Part shown: one piece after another, positions 48,198 through 57,364 of the stretch | Position numbering within the stretch: position 1 is the stretch's first letter | Layout: each line of letters starts with the position of its first letter | DNA from: Pseudomonadota bacterium | GTDB taxonomy: Bacteria > Pseudomonadota > Gammaproteobacteria > Xanthomonadales > Rhodanobacteraceae | DNA: 64,000 nt | Assembly (NCBI GenBank): GCA_023388255.1 | Contig: JAEWGO010000006.1 | Location: 6,560 to 70,559, forward strand | Direction: 5' to 3' | The notes under the pieces: model-generated | What the model was told of the DNA's origin: nothing | The model's input: the letters and a program-made list of their open reading frames with translations, nothing else | Databases searched by the model: none | Position numbers and translations under genes: made by a program

Positions 48198-50740
48198 GCC
48201 TGCAGATCGCGAAGCCGCATGCGGATGCTTCGTTGCCGCCGCGTCGGTGGCTGTCGACGGCGCTATGGCTGGGCGCCGTTTACCTGGTCGGCGGCGCGAT
48301 CGGCGCCGCGCAGGCCGCCACCTGCCGCGTCACCGCCGGCGGTGCCAGCGGCAACGACGGCAGCAGCTGGGCGCAGTCGATGGACCTGCCATCCGCACTC
48401 GCCAATCCGGCATGCGGCGAGGTCTGGGTCGCCGAAGGCGTCTACAAGCCAACGAGCGGCGCCGATCGCACCGCGACGTTCGCAATCCGCTCCGGCGTCG
48501 CCGTCTACGGCGGCTTCGCCGGCAGCGAGAGCGGCCGCGACGAACGCGATCCGGCGCTCCATCGCAGCGTGCTGTCCGGTGACATCGGCGGCGACGACGT
48601 CGTCGATGCGCACGGCATAACCGCCAGCGCCGCCGACATTGCCGGCGACAACAGCTATCACGTTGCCAGCCTGGACGATGCCTCTGCCGACACCGTGCTC
48701 GATGGCTTCACCCTCACCGGCGGACAGGCGAACGGCACCGATTCGATCGAGACGGGCGTGGGTGGCGGCTTGATCTGCAATGGCAGCGGTGCCGGTCGGG
48801 CGTGCAGCCCGAACCTGCGCAACCTGGTCGTCCGCGGCAATTCCGCGGCGGCTGGCGGCGGCCTAGGCTGCGTCGCACAGGCGCAGGGACGATGCGATGC
48901 GGAGCTGGAAAACGCCGCGTTCGTCGGCAACGCCGCCGGCATGGGCGGTGCGCTGATGAACGCGGGCATCGACGCCGGTGTCGCCAGCCCACGTTTGCGC
49001 AACGTCACCTTCAGCGGCAACAACACCGAGCAAGGCGCCGGTACGTTCACCAACTTTGGCAATGGCGGCACCGCCGATGCCACCCTCGTCAACGTCACCT
49101 TCAGCGACAACAGCGCGGCCAGTGGCGGCGCGGTGGCGAACTTGGGCATGGACGGCATCGCCAAGGTCACGATCGCCAACGCGATCCTGTGGGGCAACAC
49201 GCCCGATGAAGTCGTCGCCCAGAACGGCACCACGACGTTGAGCCACAGCATCCTGCAGGGCGCCTGTCCGGCCGAAGTTAGCTGCACCGATACCGTCGTC
49301 GGCAATCCGCACCTGGGGGCGCTGCAGGATGGCGCGATGCCGGTGGTGTTGCCCGGCATCGACAGCGTCGCGCTCGATGCGGTCGCCTGCGACGACGCCC
49401 CTGCCAGCGATGCGCGCGGCATCGTGCGCCCGCAAGGCACGCGTTGCGACGTCGGCGCGGCGGAAGTGCGCCAAGCCCATCTGGTCATCGACGTCAGCGG
49501 GAATGGCAAGGTCGCCGCCCTCGGCGCGCCCGCGCCGCTGGGTGCACCGATCGCCGATTGCCGGCAAGGCAGTGGCGACTGCAGCGCGTGGTATCGCGTC
49601 GAGCCCGACGCGCCTGCGGTCGCGCTGACGCTGCGCGCCGACGCCGGCCACACCCTGCAGTCCGCCAGCGGTTGCGGCGGCGCGCTTGCCGGCATCCTGT
49701 TCACGACCGCGGCGCTGCAGGGTGATTGCACGGTGGCGGCGGTGTTTGCGCCCACTGCACGGGCGATCGGCGGCACCGTCACCGGCCTTGCCGGCAATGG
49801 CCTCGTACTGACACTCAACGGCAGCGAGAGTTTGCCCATCGCGGCCGATGGCACGTTCAGCTTCGACACCACGCTGACCCAGGGCGCGGCCTACGCGGTG
49901 ACGATCGCCGTGCAGCCGAGCCAGCCGTCGCAAACCTGCCTCGTGGTCAATGGCAGCGGCACGGTCGGCGACGGCGATGTCACCAACGTGGTCATTCACT
50001 GCGGTGCCGCCGTCACCTACAGCGTCGGCGGCTCGTTGGGAGGCCTTGCGCCGGGGGCGTCGCTCACGCTGTCAATCAATGGCGGCAGCGAGCTGACTCT
50101 AGCGGCGAATGGCGCGTACGTGTTTGCGCTGCGTTTCGCGCCGGGCGAGAGCTACCTGGTCGCCGTGGCCACGCAGCCGGTCGGGCAACATTGCACGCTC
50201 GGCAACGCCTCGGGCACGGTCGGTGGGGCCAATGTCACCGATGTCGAGGTGACCTGCAGCGCGGGTGGCGCACGCCTGGAGCTGTCCGTGACCGACCATG
50301 GCGACTACGCGCGCTACGGCCAGGTGCGCGACTACTTCGTCACCTTGGCGAACACCGGCAACGACAGCGCTTACGGCGTGGGCGTCGGCGCCGACCTCGA
50401 CGCGGCCGCCTTCGATGTCGCCAACGTGCAGTGGGCCTGCGTCGGCGGCGCGCCCGGTGCGAGCTGTACCGGGCAGGGCGCAGGCGGTTTCGCCGACACC
50501 GCGACGCTGCTGGCGGGAACCCAGCTGGTGTGGATTGTCAGGGTGCCGGTTCGCGGCGACAGCGGTGCCGCCACGGCGACGTTCGCGGCGCACGCCGATG
50601 GCGCGAGCGCTGTGCAGGATCGCAACACGCTGGTCATCTTCCGCGATGGATTGGACGTGGCCTACGCCGATGGTGCGGGCGTCGTCGATCCTGCGCGCCG
50701 CGAGGCAGCGGACGCACACCGGTCCGAGGCAGGCGACTGA
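48194..50740 (+). CDS. Second secreted beta-helix / DUF11-like protein, paralogue of upstream gene
   Basis: An 848-residue exported protein (hydrophobic signal ~18-41 ending AQA). It has a beta-helix of the GGNDGSSWAQSMDLPSAL type (~45-425), a bacterial repeat-like domain (~430-520), two copies of the same ~80-residue GG.V.GLAG repeat (~522-690) and a C-terminal DUF11-like domain (~693-848) clearly paralogous to that of the upstream protein (ARYGQVRDYFVTLANTGN against ARYGHVRDYFVTLGNSGN; TLVIFRDG in both). No anchor at the C-terminus. ATG overlaps the previous stop, so the pair is translated together. Confidence 0.85.
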   Translation: MSLQIAKPHADASLPPRRWLSTALWLGAVYLVGGAIGAAQAATCRVTAGGASGNDGSSWAQSMDLPSALANPACGEVWVAEGVYKPTSGADRTATFAIRSGVAVYGGFAGSESGRDERDPALHRSVLSGDIGGDDVVDAHGITASAADIAGDNSYHVASLDDASADTVLDGFTLTGGQANGTDSIETGVGGGLICNGSGAGRACSPNLRNLVVRGNSAAAGGGLGCVAQAQGRCDAELENAAFVGNAAGMGGALMNAGIDAGVASPRLRNVTFSGNNTEQGAGTFTNFGNGGTADATLVNVTFSDNSAASGGAVANLGMDGIAKVTIANAILWGNTPDEVVAQNGTTTLSHSILQGACPAEVSCTDTVVGNPHLGALQDGAMPVVLPGIDSVALDAVACDDAPASDARGIVRPQGTRCDVGAAEVRQAHLVIDVSGNGKVAALGAPAPLGAPIADCRQGSGDCSAWYRVEPDAPAVALTLRADAGHTLQSASGCGGALAGILFTTAALQGDCTVAAVFAPTARAIGGTVTGLAGNGLVLTLNGSESLPIAADGTFSFDTTLTQGAAYAVTIAVQPSQPSQTCLVVNGSGTVGDGDVTNVVIHCGAAVTYSVGGSLGGLAPGASLTLSINGGSELTLAANGAYVFALRFAPGESYLVAVATQPVGQHCTLGNASGTVGGANVTDVEVTCSAGGARLELSVTDHGDYARYGQVRDYFVTLANTGNDSAYGVGVGADLDAAAFDVANVQWACVGGAPGASCTGQGAGGFADTATLLAGTQLVWIVRVPVRGDSGAATATFAAHADGASAVQDRNTLVIFRDGLDVAYADGAGVVDPARREAADAHRSEAGD

Positions 50741-50802
50741 CGCCGCGGGAAGGTATTGGGGAAACGCACGGAGTCGGTCATGTGGCCATCCAGGGGGGAT
50801 TC

Positions 50803-50988
50803 ATGAAAATTCCCGGTTGCCGCGCAAGCCATCTGTGCTGCTTGCTGATCATGTTGGCCGACGGTTTCAATGCGCAGGCTGCCGTGGCCGCAGCGATGCC
50901 GGTGAATGATCCGGCATCGCTGCTGGGCATCTTGCTGTGCGTGATGGTCGGCGGCGGTGCGGCAGCGATGCGCCGCGGCCGCCCGTGA
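50803..50988 (+). CDS. 61-aa exported peptide ending in a sorting-signal-like membrane tail
   Basis: A very short gene with a strong AGGGGGG site before ATG. It has a signal-like hydrophobic N-terminus (~9-27) and, after only a few residues, the tail MPVNDPASLLGILLCVMVGG then AAAMRRGRP: short polar motif, hydrophobic helix, arginine cluster, the same three-part plan as CTERM sorting tails. There is no passenger domain. It lies 62 bases after the second beta-helix gene on the same strand. It could be a stand-alone membrane anchor or a small helper of the large proteins. Not recognised as a named family. Confidence 0.65.
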   Translation: MKIPGCRASHLCCLLIMLADGFNAQAAVAAAMPVNDPASLLGILLCVMVGGGAAAMRRGRP

Positions 50989-51055
50989 GCGGCGCTCCCG
51001 TGCGATGCGACGTTCCGCAATCGGACTCGTCGAGGCTTGCGCAAGCGGGCGTTGC

Positions 51056-51727
51056 ATGCGGCCCGGGCAGTGGCGGAAAACGCAAGTGAGAATCCGCGGG
51101 TGCCGGCTTGCGCTGATCCGTTGGCTGCCGCTTCTGCTCCTGGCGATGCCGGTGGTCGCGCACGATGGCCCGACGAGGAATCGCGTCGACGGCAGCACAG
51201 GCGCGCGGCTCAGCGCCAACATGTTCGTGGTGCAGGCCGGTACCGCGAGCCGGCCGGTCGTATACGACATCCGATTGGTCAACAGCGGTGTCGGCGACCA
51301 ACAGGACGATCCGGCCAGTGACGAGCTCGTCGACGTGCTGCCACCGGAATTGGCGCTGCGCATCGCCGACGCCGACAGCGGCGCACTCACCGTCGATCTC
51401 GCCGGCAACACCGTGCGCTGGAACGGCGCGCTGGTCGCCGGTGCGCCGGCGGTGAGGCTTCGCATCGAGGCGGATGTGGTGGTCATGCAGCCGATGACGA
51501 TCCGCAATCAGGCGTCCGTTTCCTACGATGGCGATGGCGATGGCCGCAACGACAGCACGGGCCTGTCGACCGATCCGTCGCAATCCGGCGATGCCGTGCC
51601 CACGGCCTTCCGGTTTCCCGGTGCCGGAGCGGCGCCGAGCGAAGCGAAGCCGTCGCTTGCGGACGGCCGTGTGGCGTTGCTGTCCGGCGCGATCGCTGCG
51701 ATACGAGGCCGCGCGTTCGACACTTGA
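51056..51727 (+). CDS. Exported DUF11-like domain protein
   Basis: About 223 residues. A signal peptide (hydrophobic WLPLLLLAMPVVA) precedes a single domain with RPVVYDIRLVNSGVGDQ, DELVDVLPPELAL, VRWNGALVAGAPAVRLRIEA and NQASVSYDGDGDGRND, the pattern of DUF11/conserved repeat domains that decorate surface proteins. The acidic DGDGDGRND loop may bind calcium. A GTG at 51086 with GGCGGA upstream is a possible alternative start. Same strand and spacing as the preceding secreted-protein genes, so probably the same unit. Confidence 0.7.
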   Translation: MRPGQWRKTQVRIRGCRLALIRWLPLLLLAMPVVAHDGPTRNRVDGSTGARLSANMFVVQAGTASRPVVYDIRLVNSGVGDQQDDPASDELVDVLPPELALRIADADSGALTVDLAGNTVRWNGALVAGAPAVRLRIEADVVVMQPMTIRNQASVSYDGDGDGRNDSTGLSTDPSQSGDAVPTAFRFPGAGAAPSEAKPSLADGRVALLSGAIAAIRGRAFDT

Positions 51728-51843
51728 TGCCGCGACGCATCGCGGGTGGCTCTGCCAGCCGCGCCGGCTATCATGTGTGGTCCGCACGCCGCCACCGCGA
51801 GTGTTTCGCGCCGGCCGTCCGCGTGCATAGCCGGAAGTTGCCG

Positions 51844-53682
51844 ATGAAATTGCCCGTTCCCTTCATCCAGTTGCCGCTGATGTTCGACGCGCAGGCGCTC
51901 GCCGCGGAAATCGCGCGGTTCGACGAACGCCTGTGGCAGCCGCATCCGAACGGTCTGCCCGGCAATTCGGCGTTGCCGCTGGTGACGGTCGAAGGCGATC
52001 CGGCGCGTGGCGACGATCTCGAAGGACCGATGCGGCCGACGCCTTCGCTGCAAGGCAGTCCCTACATGCAGCAGGTGCTCGGCAGTCTCGCTGCGGTGGT
52101 CGGTCGCACGCGTCTGATGCGCCTGTCCGGGCGCGCCGAGGTCGATCTGCACGTCGACTCGGACTATTACTGGAACGAACGCGTGCGTGTGCACGTGCCG
52201 ATCCTGACCCAGCCGACCGTGCGCTTCACCAGTGGTGACGCGACCATCAACATGGCCGCAGGCGAATGCTGGATCTTCGACACGTGGCGCATGCACCACG
52301 TGCTGAACGATGCCGACCTGCCGCGCATCCACCTCGTCGTCGACACGGTCGGCGGTGCGGCATTCTGGGATCTGGTCAACGCCGGTCGACCGCACACGGC
52401 GCCAAAGACCGATTGGCGGCCGCGTCTCGTCGCGCCGCAGCCGGATGCGGCGGCCCCCTCGATGGGGTTCGAATCGGTCAACAGCCAGTCGCCGATGAGC
52501 TACTGGGAGCTGCGCGGACACATCACGTTCCTGCTCAACGAAGCGGCGCCCGATCCGCGCATGAACATGGTCGCGCAGATCGCCGGCACATTCGTCCGGC
52601 GCTGGCAGACGCTGTGGTTCCAATACGGCACCGACGCCGCGGCCATGCCGCGGTATCGCGACGAACTCGACGAATTCATGGCGCGCATCGCGCCGGCCGC
52701 GAGAGGTCTCGTGCTGCGCAACGGTGCGGATTTTGTCGCCGCCGTGCAAGGGCTGTTCCGACGCGCGGTGCGCCGGCCGCAGGCGCCGAAGCTGGGCGAG
52801 GAAGGTGCGCGCAGCGCGCCGGCGACGGCAGCGGCCAAGGCACCGCGCCGCACGTTCGAACTCGAGCGTCCGGTGTTCATCGTTTCGCCGCCGCGTTCGG
52901 GTTCGACGCTGTTCTTCGAGACGCTGGCGAGAAGTCCGGATGCGTTCACGACCGGCGGCGAGAGCCACGGTCTGATCGAAGGCATCGGCGCGCTCGACAC
53001 CGGTGGTCGCGGTCACGCGTCGAACCGGCTCGATGCGACCGACGCGAGCGCGGCTGTCGTGGCCGAACTGCGCGAGCGCTTCCGCGCCGCCGTGTTCGAT
53101 CGGCAGGGTCGCGCGCCGACGGGCACGCATGTGCGCCTGCTCGAAAAGACGCCAAAGAACGCCTTGCGTATTCCGTTCCTCGCCCAAGCCTTCCCGGATG
53201 CAACCTTTGTCTACCTGTATCGCGATCCGCGCCAGGTGCTGGCGAGCATGATGGAAGCGTGGGAATCGGGCGGCTTCCGCACCTATCCGAACCTGCCGGG
53301 TTGGACCGGTTTGCCATGGTCGCTGCTGCTGGTGCCCGGCTGGCGCGAGCTGATCGGCAAGCCGTTGCCGCAGATTGTCGCGACGCAGTGGGAAACGACG
53401 ACGCGCATCCTGCTCGATGATCTCGAAGCGCTGGCGCCGACGCGCTGGAGCGTCGCGCGCTACGACGCGCTGATCGACGATCCGAACCGGGAAATCGCGC
53501 GCGTCTGTGCGGCGACAGGTCTTGGTTGGGACCAATCGCTCGATGCTCGCTTGCCGTTGGCCAACCACACCGTGTCGGCTCCACGTGCGGACAAGTGGCG
53601 GCGACGCGAGGCGGACATCGTGCCGATGATCGAACGGATGGCGGCCACGGTGGAACGCGCCGCGCGCGTCGCGCAACGCTGA
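51844..53682 (+). CDS. Asp/Asn beta-hydroxylase-sulfotransferase fusion
   Basis: A 612-residue soluble protein with two enzyme domains. Residues ~1-190 are an Asp_Arg_Hydrox dioxygenase: iron ligands in LHVDSDYYW (HxD) and MHHVLN, 2-oxoglutarate Arg in PRIHLVVD. A ~120-residue helical linker follows. Residues ~335-610 are a sulfotransferase with the PAPS loop FIVSPPRSGSTLFFETLA and the 3'-phosphate motif FVYLYRDPRQVLASMMEAW. GGAAG sits seven bases before the ATG. The same two activities occur as separate overlapping genes at 31883-33071. The joint substrate is unknown. Confidence 0.88.
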   Translation: MKLPVPFIQLPLMFDAQALAAEIARFDERLWQPHPNGLPGNSALPLVTVEGDPARGDDLEGPMRPTPSLQGSPYMQQVLGSLAAVVGRTRLMRLSGRAEVDLHVDSDYYWNERVRVHVPILTQPTVRFTSGDATINMAAGECWIFDTWRMHHVLNDADLPRIHLVVDTVGGAAFWDLVNAGRPHTAPKTDWRPRLVAPQPDAAAPSMGFESVNSQSPMSYWELRGHITFLLNEAAPDPRMNMVAQIAGTFVRRWQTLWFQYGTDAAAMPRYRDELDEFMARIAPAARGLVLRNGADFVAAVQGLFRRAVRRPQAPKLGEEGARSAPATAAAKAPRRTFELERPVFIVSPPRSGSTLFFETLARSPDAFTTGGESHGLIEGIGALDTGGRGHASNRLDATDASAAVVAELRERFRAAVFDRQGRAPTGTHVRLLEKTPKNALRIPFLAQAFPDATFVYLYRDPRQVLASMMEAWESGGFRTYPNLPGWTGLPWSLLLVPGWRELIGKPLPQIVATQWETTTRILLDDLEALAPTRWSVARYDALIDDPNREIARVCAATGLGWDQSLDARLPLANHTVSAPRADKWRRREADIVPMIERMAATVERAARVAQR

Positions 53683-53828
53683 GTCGCGGTGGTCCGGCGG
53701 CCGACGACGTTCACGTGCGGGTACGCATGTAGGGCTAGAATCAAAGCCGGCACGTCGACCTTGATGGCTCGTCGCGCCGGAACCGCTCCCGCGTCATCGG
53801 AACCCACCCACCATTCATGGAGGCAGGC

Positions 53829-54419
53829 ATGGCCGCGAAACCGTTTCTCTCAGATATTCAGACCATTCGCCGGCGCGCGCGCGAGCACATGGAGCGCGGC
53901 GCAGTCACCGATACCTACACGCTCGATCGCCAGACCGTGCTGAAGCTGCTCAACGAGGCGCTCGCCACCGAGATCGTCTGCGTGCTGCGCTACAAGGCGC
54001 ACCACTACCTCGCCTCCGGCATCAATGCCAAGAGCGTCGCGGCGGAGTTCCTGGAGCATGCGAACGAAGAGCAGGTGCATGCGGACCAGATCGCCGAGCG
54101 CATCACGCAGCTCGATGGCACGCCGAATTTCTCGCCGGATGGCTTGTCCGCGCGCAGTCATTCCGAATTCGTCGCGCCGGACGAGCTTGCCGCGATGATC
54201 GAGGAAAACCTCGTCGCCGAGCGCATCGCGATCGACAGCTATCGCGAGATCATCAACTACATCGGCGATGCCGACACGACGACCAAGCGCATGCTCGAGG
54301 GAATCCTCGCGATGGAGGAAGAGCATGCCGAGGACATGAAGACGCTGATGGAAGATTTCGGCAAGAAGGGCGAGCCGGCCAAGCCGAAGGGCGTGGCCAA
54401 GGCGAAGAAGGGCAAGTAG
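53829..54419 (+). CDS. Bacterioferritin-like ferritin
   Basis: A 196-residue four-helix ferritin-like protein. Di-iron ligands can be traced: Glu in ALATEIVCVLRYKAHHYL, ExxH in HANEEQVHADQIAERI, Glu in EENLVAERIAIDSYREI and ExxH in MEEEHAEDM. It should oxidise and store iron or protect against peroxide. The C-terminal ~20 residues are lysine-rich (GEPAKPKGVAKAKKGK), which might contact DNA or polyphosphate. The second ATG was chosen because GGAGG lies six bases before it. Confidence 0.87.
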   Translation: MAAKPFLSDIQTIRRRAREHMERGAVTDTYTLDRQTVLKLLNEALATEIVCVLRYKAHHYLASGINAKSVAAEFLEHANEEQVHADQIAERITQLDGTPNFSPDGLSARSHSEFVAPDELAAMIEENLVAERIAIDSYREIINYIGDADTTTKRMLEGILAMEEEHAEDMKTLMEDFGKKGEPAKPKGVAKAKKGK

Positions 54420-54457
54420 CGCCGGCGCAGCGGCCTCGGCGATCGACGGGAGACAGC

Positions 54458-55474
54458 GTGGACACAGCGACAGGATCATCGGTTCGTTCGCGATCGTGGC
54501 TTTGGCGCGGCAGCGCGCTGGTCGTCGCGATCTATGTCGTCGCCGTGCTCGCGCTGATGTGGTGGTGGGACCATGCGCCGCCGCATTTCGACGTGACCGC
54601 CGCGGCGCAGTCGCGCGCAGCGGCGCGCGGCCAGTCGGTCGTGACCGGTTCGGTCACGACCACGGCGCTGATCGTCTCGGCCGAAACCCTGCTCGACAAG
54701 CGTGGCGGCTATCTCAGCAACGACCGCTTCCCGCCCGGCGTGCTGATGGACAACGTGCCGAACTGGGAGTTCGGCGTGCTGACGGCGACACGCGACCTCG
54801 CGCGCGAGATGCGCAACAAGTTCGCTCGCTCGCAGTCGCAGTCCGAGGAGGATGCCGACCTCAAGGAAGCCGATCCGCTGTTCTCCAGCCCGAACGATCG
54901 CTGGCTGCTGCCGAGTTCGGAAAACCAGTACCGCAAGGCGATCGCACACGTCGACGGCTATCTGCTGCGGCTCGGCAAGAACGACCCGAACGGGGCGCAG
55001 TTCTACGCACGCGCCGACAATCTGGCCGACTATCTCGACCTCGTGTCGAACCGCCTCGGCAGCCTGTCGCAGCGGCTTTCGGCCAGCGCCGGCCAGTTGC
55101 GCCTCGAAGGTGACGCGCCGGTCGATGCGGGCACCACGCCGGCACCGACGCAGACGCCACAAATCGTGCGCACGCCGTGGACCAAGATCGACGACATCTT
55201 CTACGAATCGCGCGGCTATACCTGGGCGCTGCTCGAACAGTTGCAGGCAATCGAAGTGGATTTCGGACCAACCCTGCAGCGCAAGAGCGCGGTGGTCAGC
55301 CTGAAGCAGATCATCCGCGAACTGGAAGAGGCGCAGAAGCCGTTGCACAGCCCGATCGTGCTCAACGGCAGCCCGTTCGGCTTCTTCGCGAACCATTCTC
55401 TGGTGATGGCGAACTACATCTCGCGCGCGAATGCAGCCGTGATCGACCTGCGCGAACTGCTCAAGCGCGGCTGA
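54458..55474 (+). CDS. DUF2333 family inner-membrane protein
   Basis: A 338-residue protein with one N-terminal transmembrane helix (~18-36, followed by MWWWDHAPPHFDV) and a mostly helical periplasmic domain. Blocks such as LLDKRGGYLSNDRFPPGVLMDNVPNWEFG and the C-terminal SPFGFFANHSLVMANYISRANAAVIDLR match DUF2333. Function unknown. GTG start with GGGAGA upstream, 38 bases after the ferritin gene. Confidence 0.88.
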   Translation: MDTATGSSVRSRSWLWRGSALVVAIYVVAVLALMWWWDHAPPHFDVTAAAQSRAAARGQSVVTGSVTTTALIVSAETLLDKRGGYLSNDRFPPGVLMDNVPNWEFGVLTATRDLAREMRNKFARSQSQSEEDADLKEADPLFSSPNDRWLLPSSENQYRKAIAHVDGYLLRLGKNDPNGAQFYARADNLADYLDLVSNRLGSLSQRLSASAGQLRLEGDAPVDAGTTPAPTQTPQIVRTPWTKIDDIFYESRGYTWALLEQLQAIEVDFGPTLQRKSAVVSLKQIIRELEEAQKPLHSPIVLNGSPFGFFANHSLVMANYISRANAAVIDLRELLKRG

Positions 55475-55532
55475 CAAAGTCCTGTTTCGGGAAGGGGAGC
55501 AAAGTGCGCCACATGAGCGCAGCCCTCTCAAG

Positions 55533-55552
55533 CCCTCCCCTTCACGGGAGGG
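55533..55552. repeat. Pyrimidine/purine hairpin, intergenic repeat-like
   Basis: CCCTCCC and GGGAGGG as a 7-bp stem with a six-base loop, in the gap between the DUF2333 and GT39 genes. C/T-rich then G/A-rich hairpins of this kind are frequent between genes in related genomes; it may also terminate the upstream gene. Confidence 0.45.
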
Positions 55553-55657
55553 GATAGTGGGTACGATGTTGAAGCGCCGCGTTCACCTTGGCGCGACAGT
55601 GCCCGCTCGGGCGTGCCAAGATTCCGATCCTTTGCATTCCGCTTGACGCTCCCGCCA

Positions 55658-57319
55658 ATGACTTCCGCGTTGACAATCCCCGCCGGGCATTCGCCTTGGC
55701 GCGCCCTGATCGAGCATCCGCTGTTCGTCGGTTTCCTGCTGCTGGCGCCGATCGTGTTGCTGCTCTCGCCAGTGCCGATCGATGAAACGCGCTACCTCGC
55801 AGTCGCCTGGGAAATGCGCCAGACCGGCGAATTCCTCGTGCCGCATCTCAATGGCGCGACCTATGCGCACAAACCGCCGCTGCTGTTCTGGCTGATCAAC
55901 GCGGGCTGGCTGTTCACCGGCGTGCATGCGTGGACAGCGCGTGCGATGACCCTGCTGTGTTCGGCATTGAGCCTGATATTGCTGTATCGACTGACCCTGC
56001 GCCTGACCGCATCGACGGCGGCGGCACGCGCATCGATGTGGTTCCTGCTCGGCGCGGTGTATTTCGCCGGCTTCGCCAACGCGATCATGTTCGATGTGCC
56101 GTTGACGACCTGCGTGCTGCTCGCCGTACACGGCATCTGCGATCTCGCCGACGACCGCCGTCGCCGCGGCGTGCTGGTCACCGGTGCCGCGATCGGCCTC
56201 GGCATTCTGGTCAAGGGACCGGTCATGCTGCTCGACATCGCGTTCGTCGCGCTGGCCGCACCGTGGTGGAACGCCGATCGCCTGCGCGGCCGCCGCGCGC
56301 GCTATTTCGGCGATTTCGGACTGGCGATCCTGCTGGGCGCAGGCATAGCGCTGGCTTGGGCCATTCCGGCTGCACTGCATGGCGGCTCCGACTACGCGCG
56401 CGCAATCTTTCTCAACCAGACCTTCGACCGTATCGAGGGCGTCAAGGGCAAGAGCACGCATGGTCGCCCGTGGTGGTGGTACTGCGCGGTGTTTCCGCTG
56501 ATGCTGCTGCCGTGGCCGCTGGTGGTGCGTGGCAACCGGGCGAAGCTGCGCGCGCTGTTCGGCGATTCGGCGCTTCGACTCGCGGTTGCGTGGGTCGTTC
56601 CGACCTTCATCGCGTTCTCGTTCGTCGGCGGCAAGCAGCCGCACTATCTGCTGCCGAGCGTGCCGGGTGTAGCGTTGGCATTGGCGCTGGCGCTGGCTCA
56701 TGGAGCCATCCGCATCCGCGCGGGGTTGTTGGCCGGCTTGCTGATCGCGCTCGGAGGGGCGGTCGCATTTGCGCCGCACTACGCGGCGACGCGCCCGGCG
56801 CTGGGCTATCTCGGCGATCTGTCCGCGTTCTGGGGCATCGCGATCGCGCTGGTCGGTGCCGCGATGCTGCCGGGACTGCGACGCATCGTGCAGCCGGCGT
56901 GGCCGGCCACGGCGATGCTTGCCGTGGCGCTGATCGTCAAACTCGCGGTGATCGAAGGCCCCGGATCGCGTTACGACGTGCAGGCGATCGCGGCGCAGAT
57001 CCGCGCCGCGCAGCAGCGTGGCCAACCGATCGTGCATCTCGGCTGGCACCACGGCGTGTACGAGTTCGCCGGGCGGCTGACCGAACCGTTGCCGGCGATA
57101 GAGGATCTGGCGGCTTTCGACACGTGGGCGCGCCAGCATCCCGACGGCCTCGTGCTCAGTTTCTATCGGCAATACCGCTTCCGCGCGGAACCGGTATACA
57201 CGCAACCGTTCCGTGGCGGCGAGGTGTCGATGTGGAAAGCGAGCGATGCGCTTGCATCCGGCGTCGATCCGTCGATGCAACACGTGCGCGACGACAGCGA
57301 AGACGCTTCCGACGAATGA
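55658..57319 (+). CDS. GT39 / ArnT-like glycosyltransferase
   Basis: About 553 residues, an integral-membrane C-fold glycosyltransferase using a polyprenyl-phosphate sugar. The catalytic first-loop acid is in LSPVPIDETRYLAVAWEM; about 11-12 hydrophobic helices follow, then a C-terminal periplasmic domain (~440-553). It could modify lipid A, as ArnT does, or glycosylate proteins; no other Arn genes are present, so the acceptor is open. The ATG has no clear ribosome-binding site; a GTG 45 bases upstream is possible. Confidence 0.85.
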   Translation: MTSALTIPAGHSPWRALIEHPLFVGFLLLAPIVLLLSPVPIDETRYLAVAWEMRQTGEFLVPHLNGATYAHKPPLLFWLINAGWLFTGVHAWTARAMTLLCSALSLILLYRLTLRLTASTAAARASMWFLLGAVYFAGFANAIMFDVPLTTCVLLAVHGICDLADDRRRRGVLVTGAAIGLGILVKGPVMLLDIAFVALAAPWWNADRLRGRRARYFGDFGLAILLGAGIALAWAIPAALHGGSDYARAIFLNQTFDRIEGVKGKSTHGRPWWWYCAVFPLMLLPWPLVVRGNRAKLRALFGDSALRLAVAWVVPTFIAFSFVGGKQPHYLLPSVPGVALALALALAHGAIRIRAGLLAGLLIALGGAVAFAPHYAATRPALGYLGDLSAFWGIAIALVGAAMLPGLRRIVQPAWPATAMLAVALIVKLAVIEGPGSRYDVQAIAAQIRAAQQRGQPIVHLGWHHGVYEFAGRLTEPLPAIEDLAAFDTWARQHPDGLVLSFYRQYRFRAEPVYTQPFRGGEVSMWKASDALASGVDPSMQHVRDDSEDASDE

Positions 57320-57325
57320 GGGCGT

Positions 57326-57355
57326 CGCCGCGTCACGCGAGCGTGTGACGCGGCG
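57326..57355. terminator. Bidirectional terminator between GT39 gene and ppa
   Basis: An 11-bp perfect stem CGCCGCGTCAC with its complement, extended inward by further pairs. It fills the 45-base gap between two convergent stop codons. Confidence 0.7.
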
Positions 57356-57364
57356 TGAGGGCGA

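Noticed and set aside
44082..50740. Possible toxin (contact-dependent or polymorphic) reading of the large secreted proteins
   Set aside because: No two-partner secretion domain, no toxin C-terminus and no immunity gene; the C-termini are paralogous DUF11-like domains.
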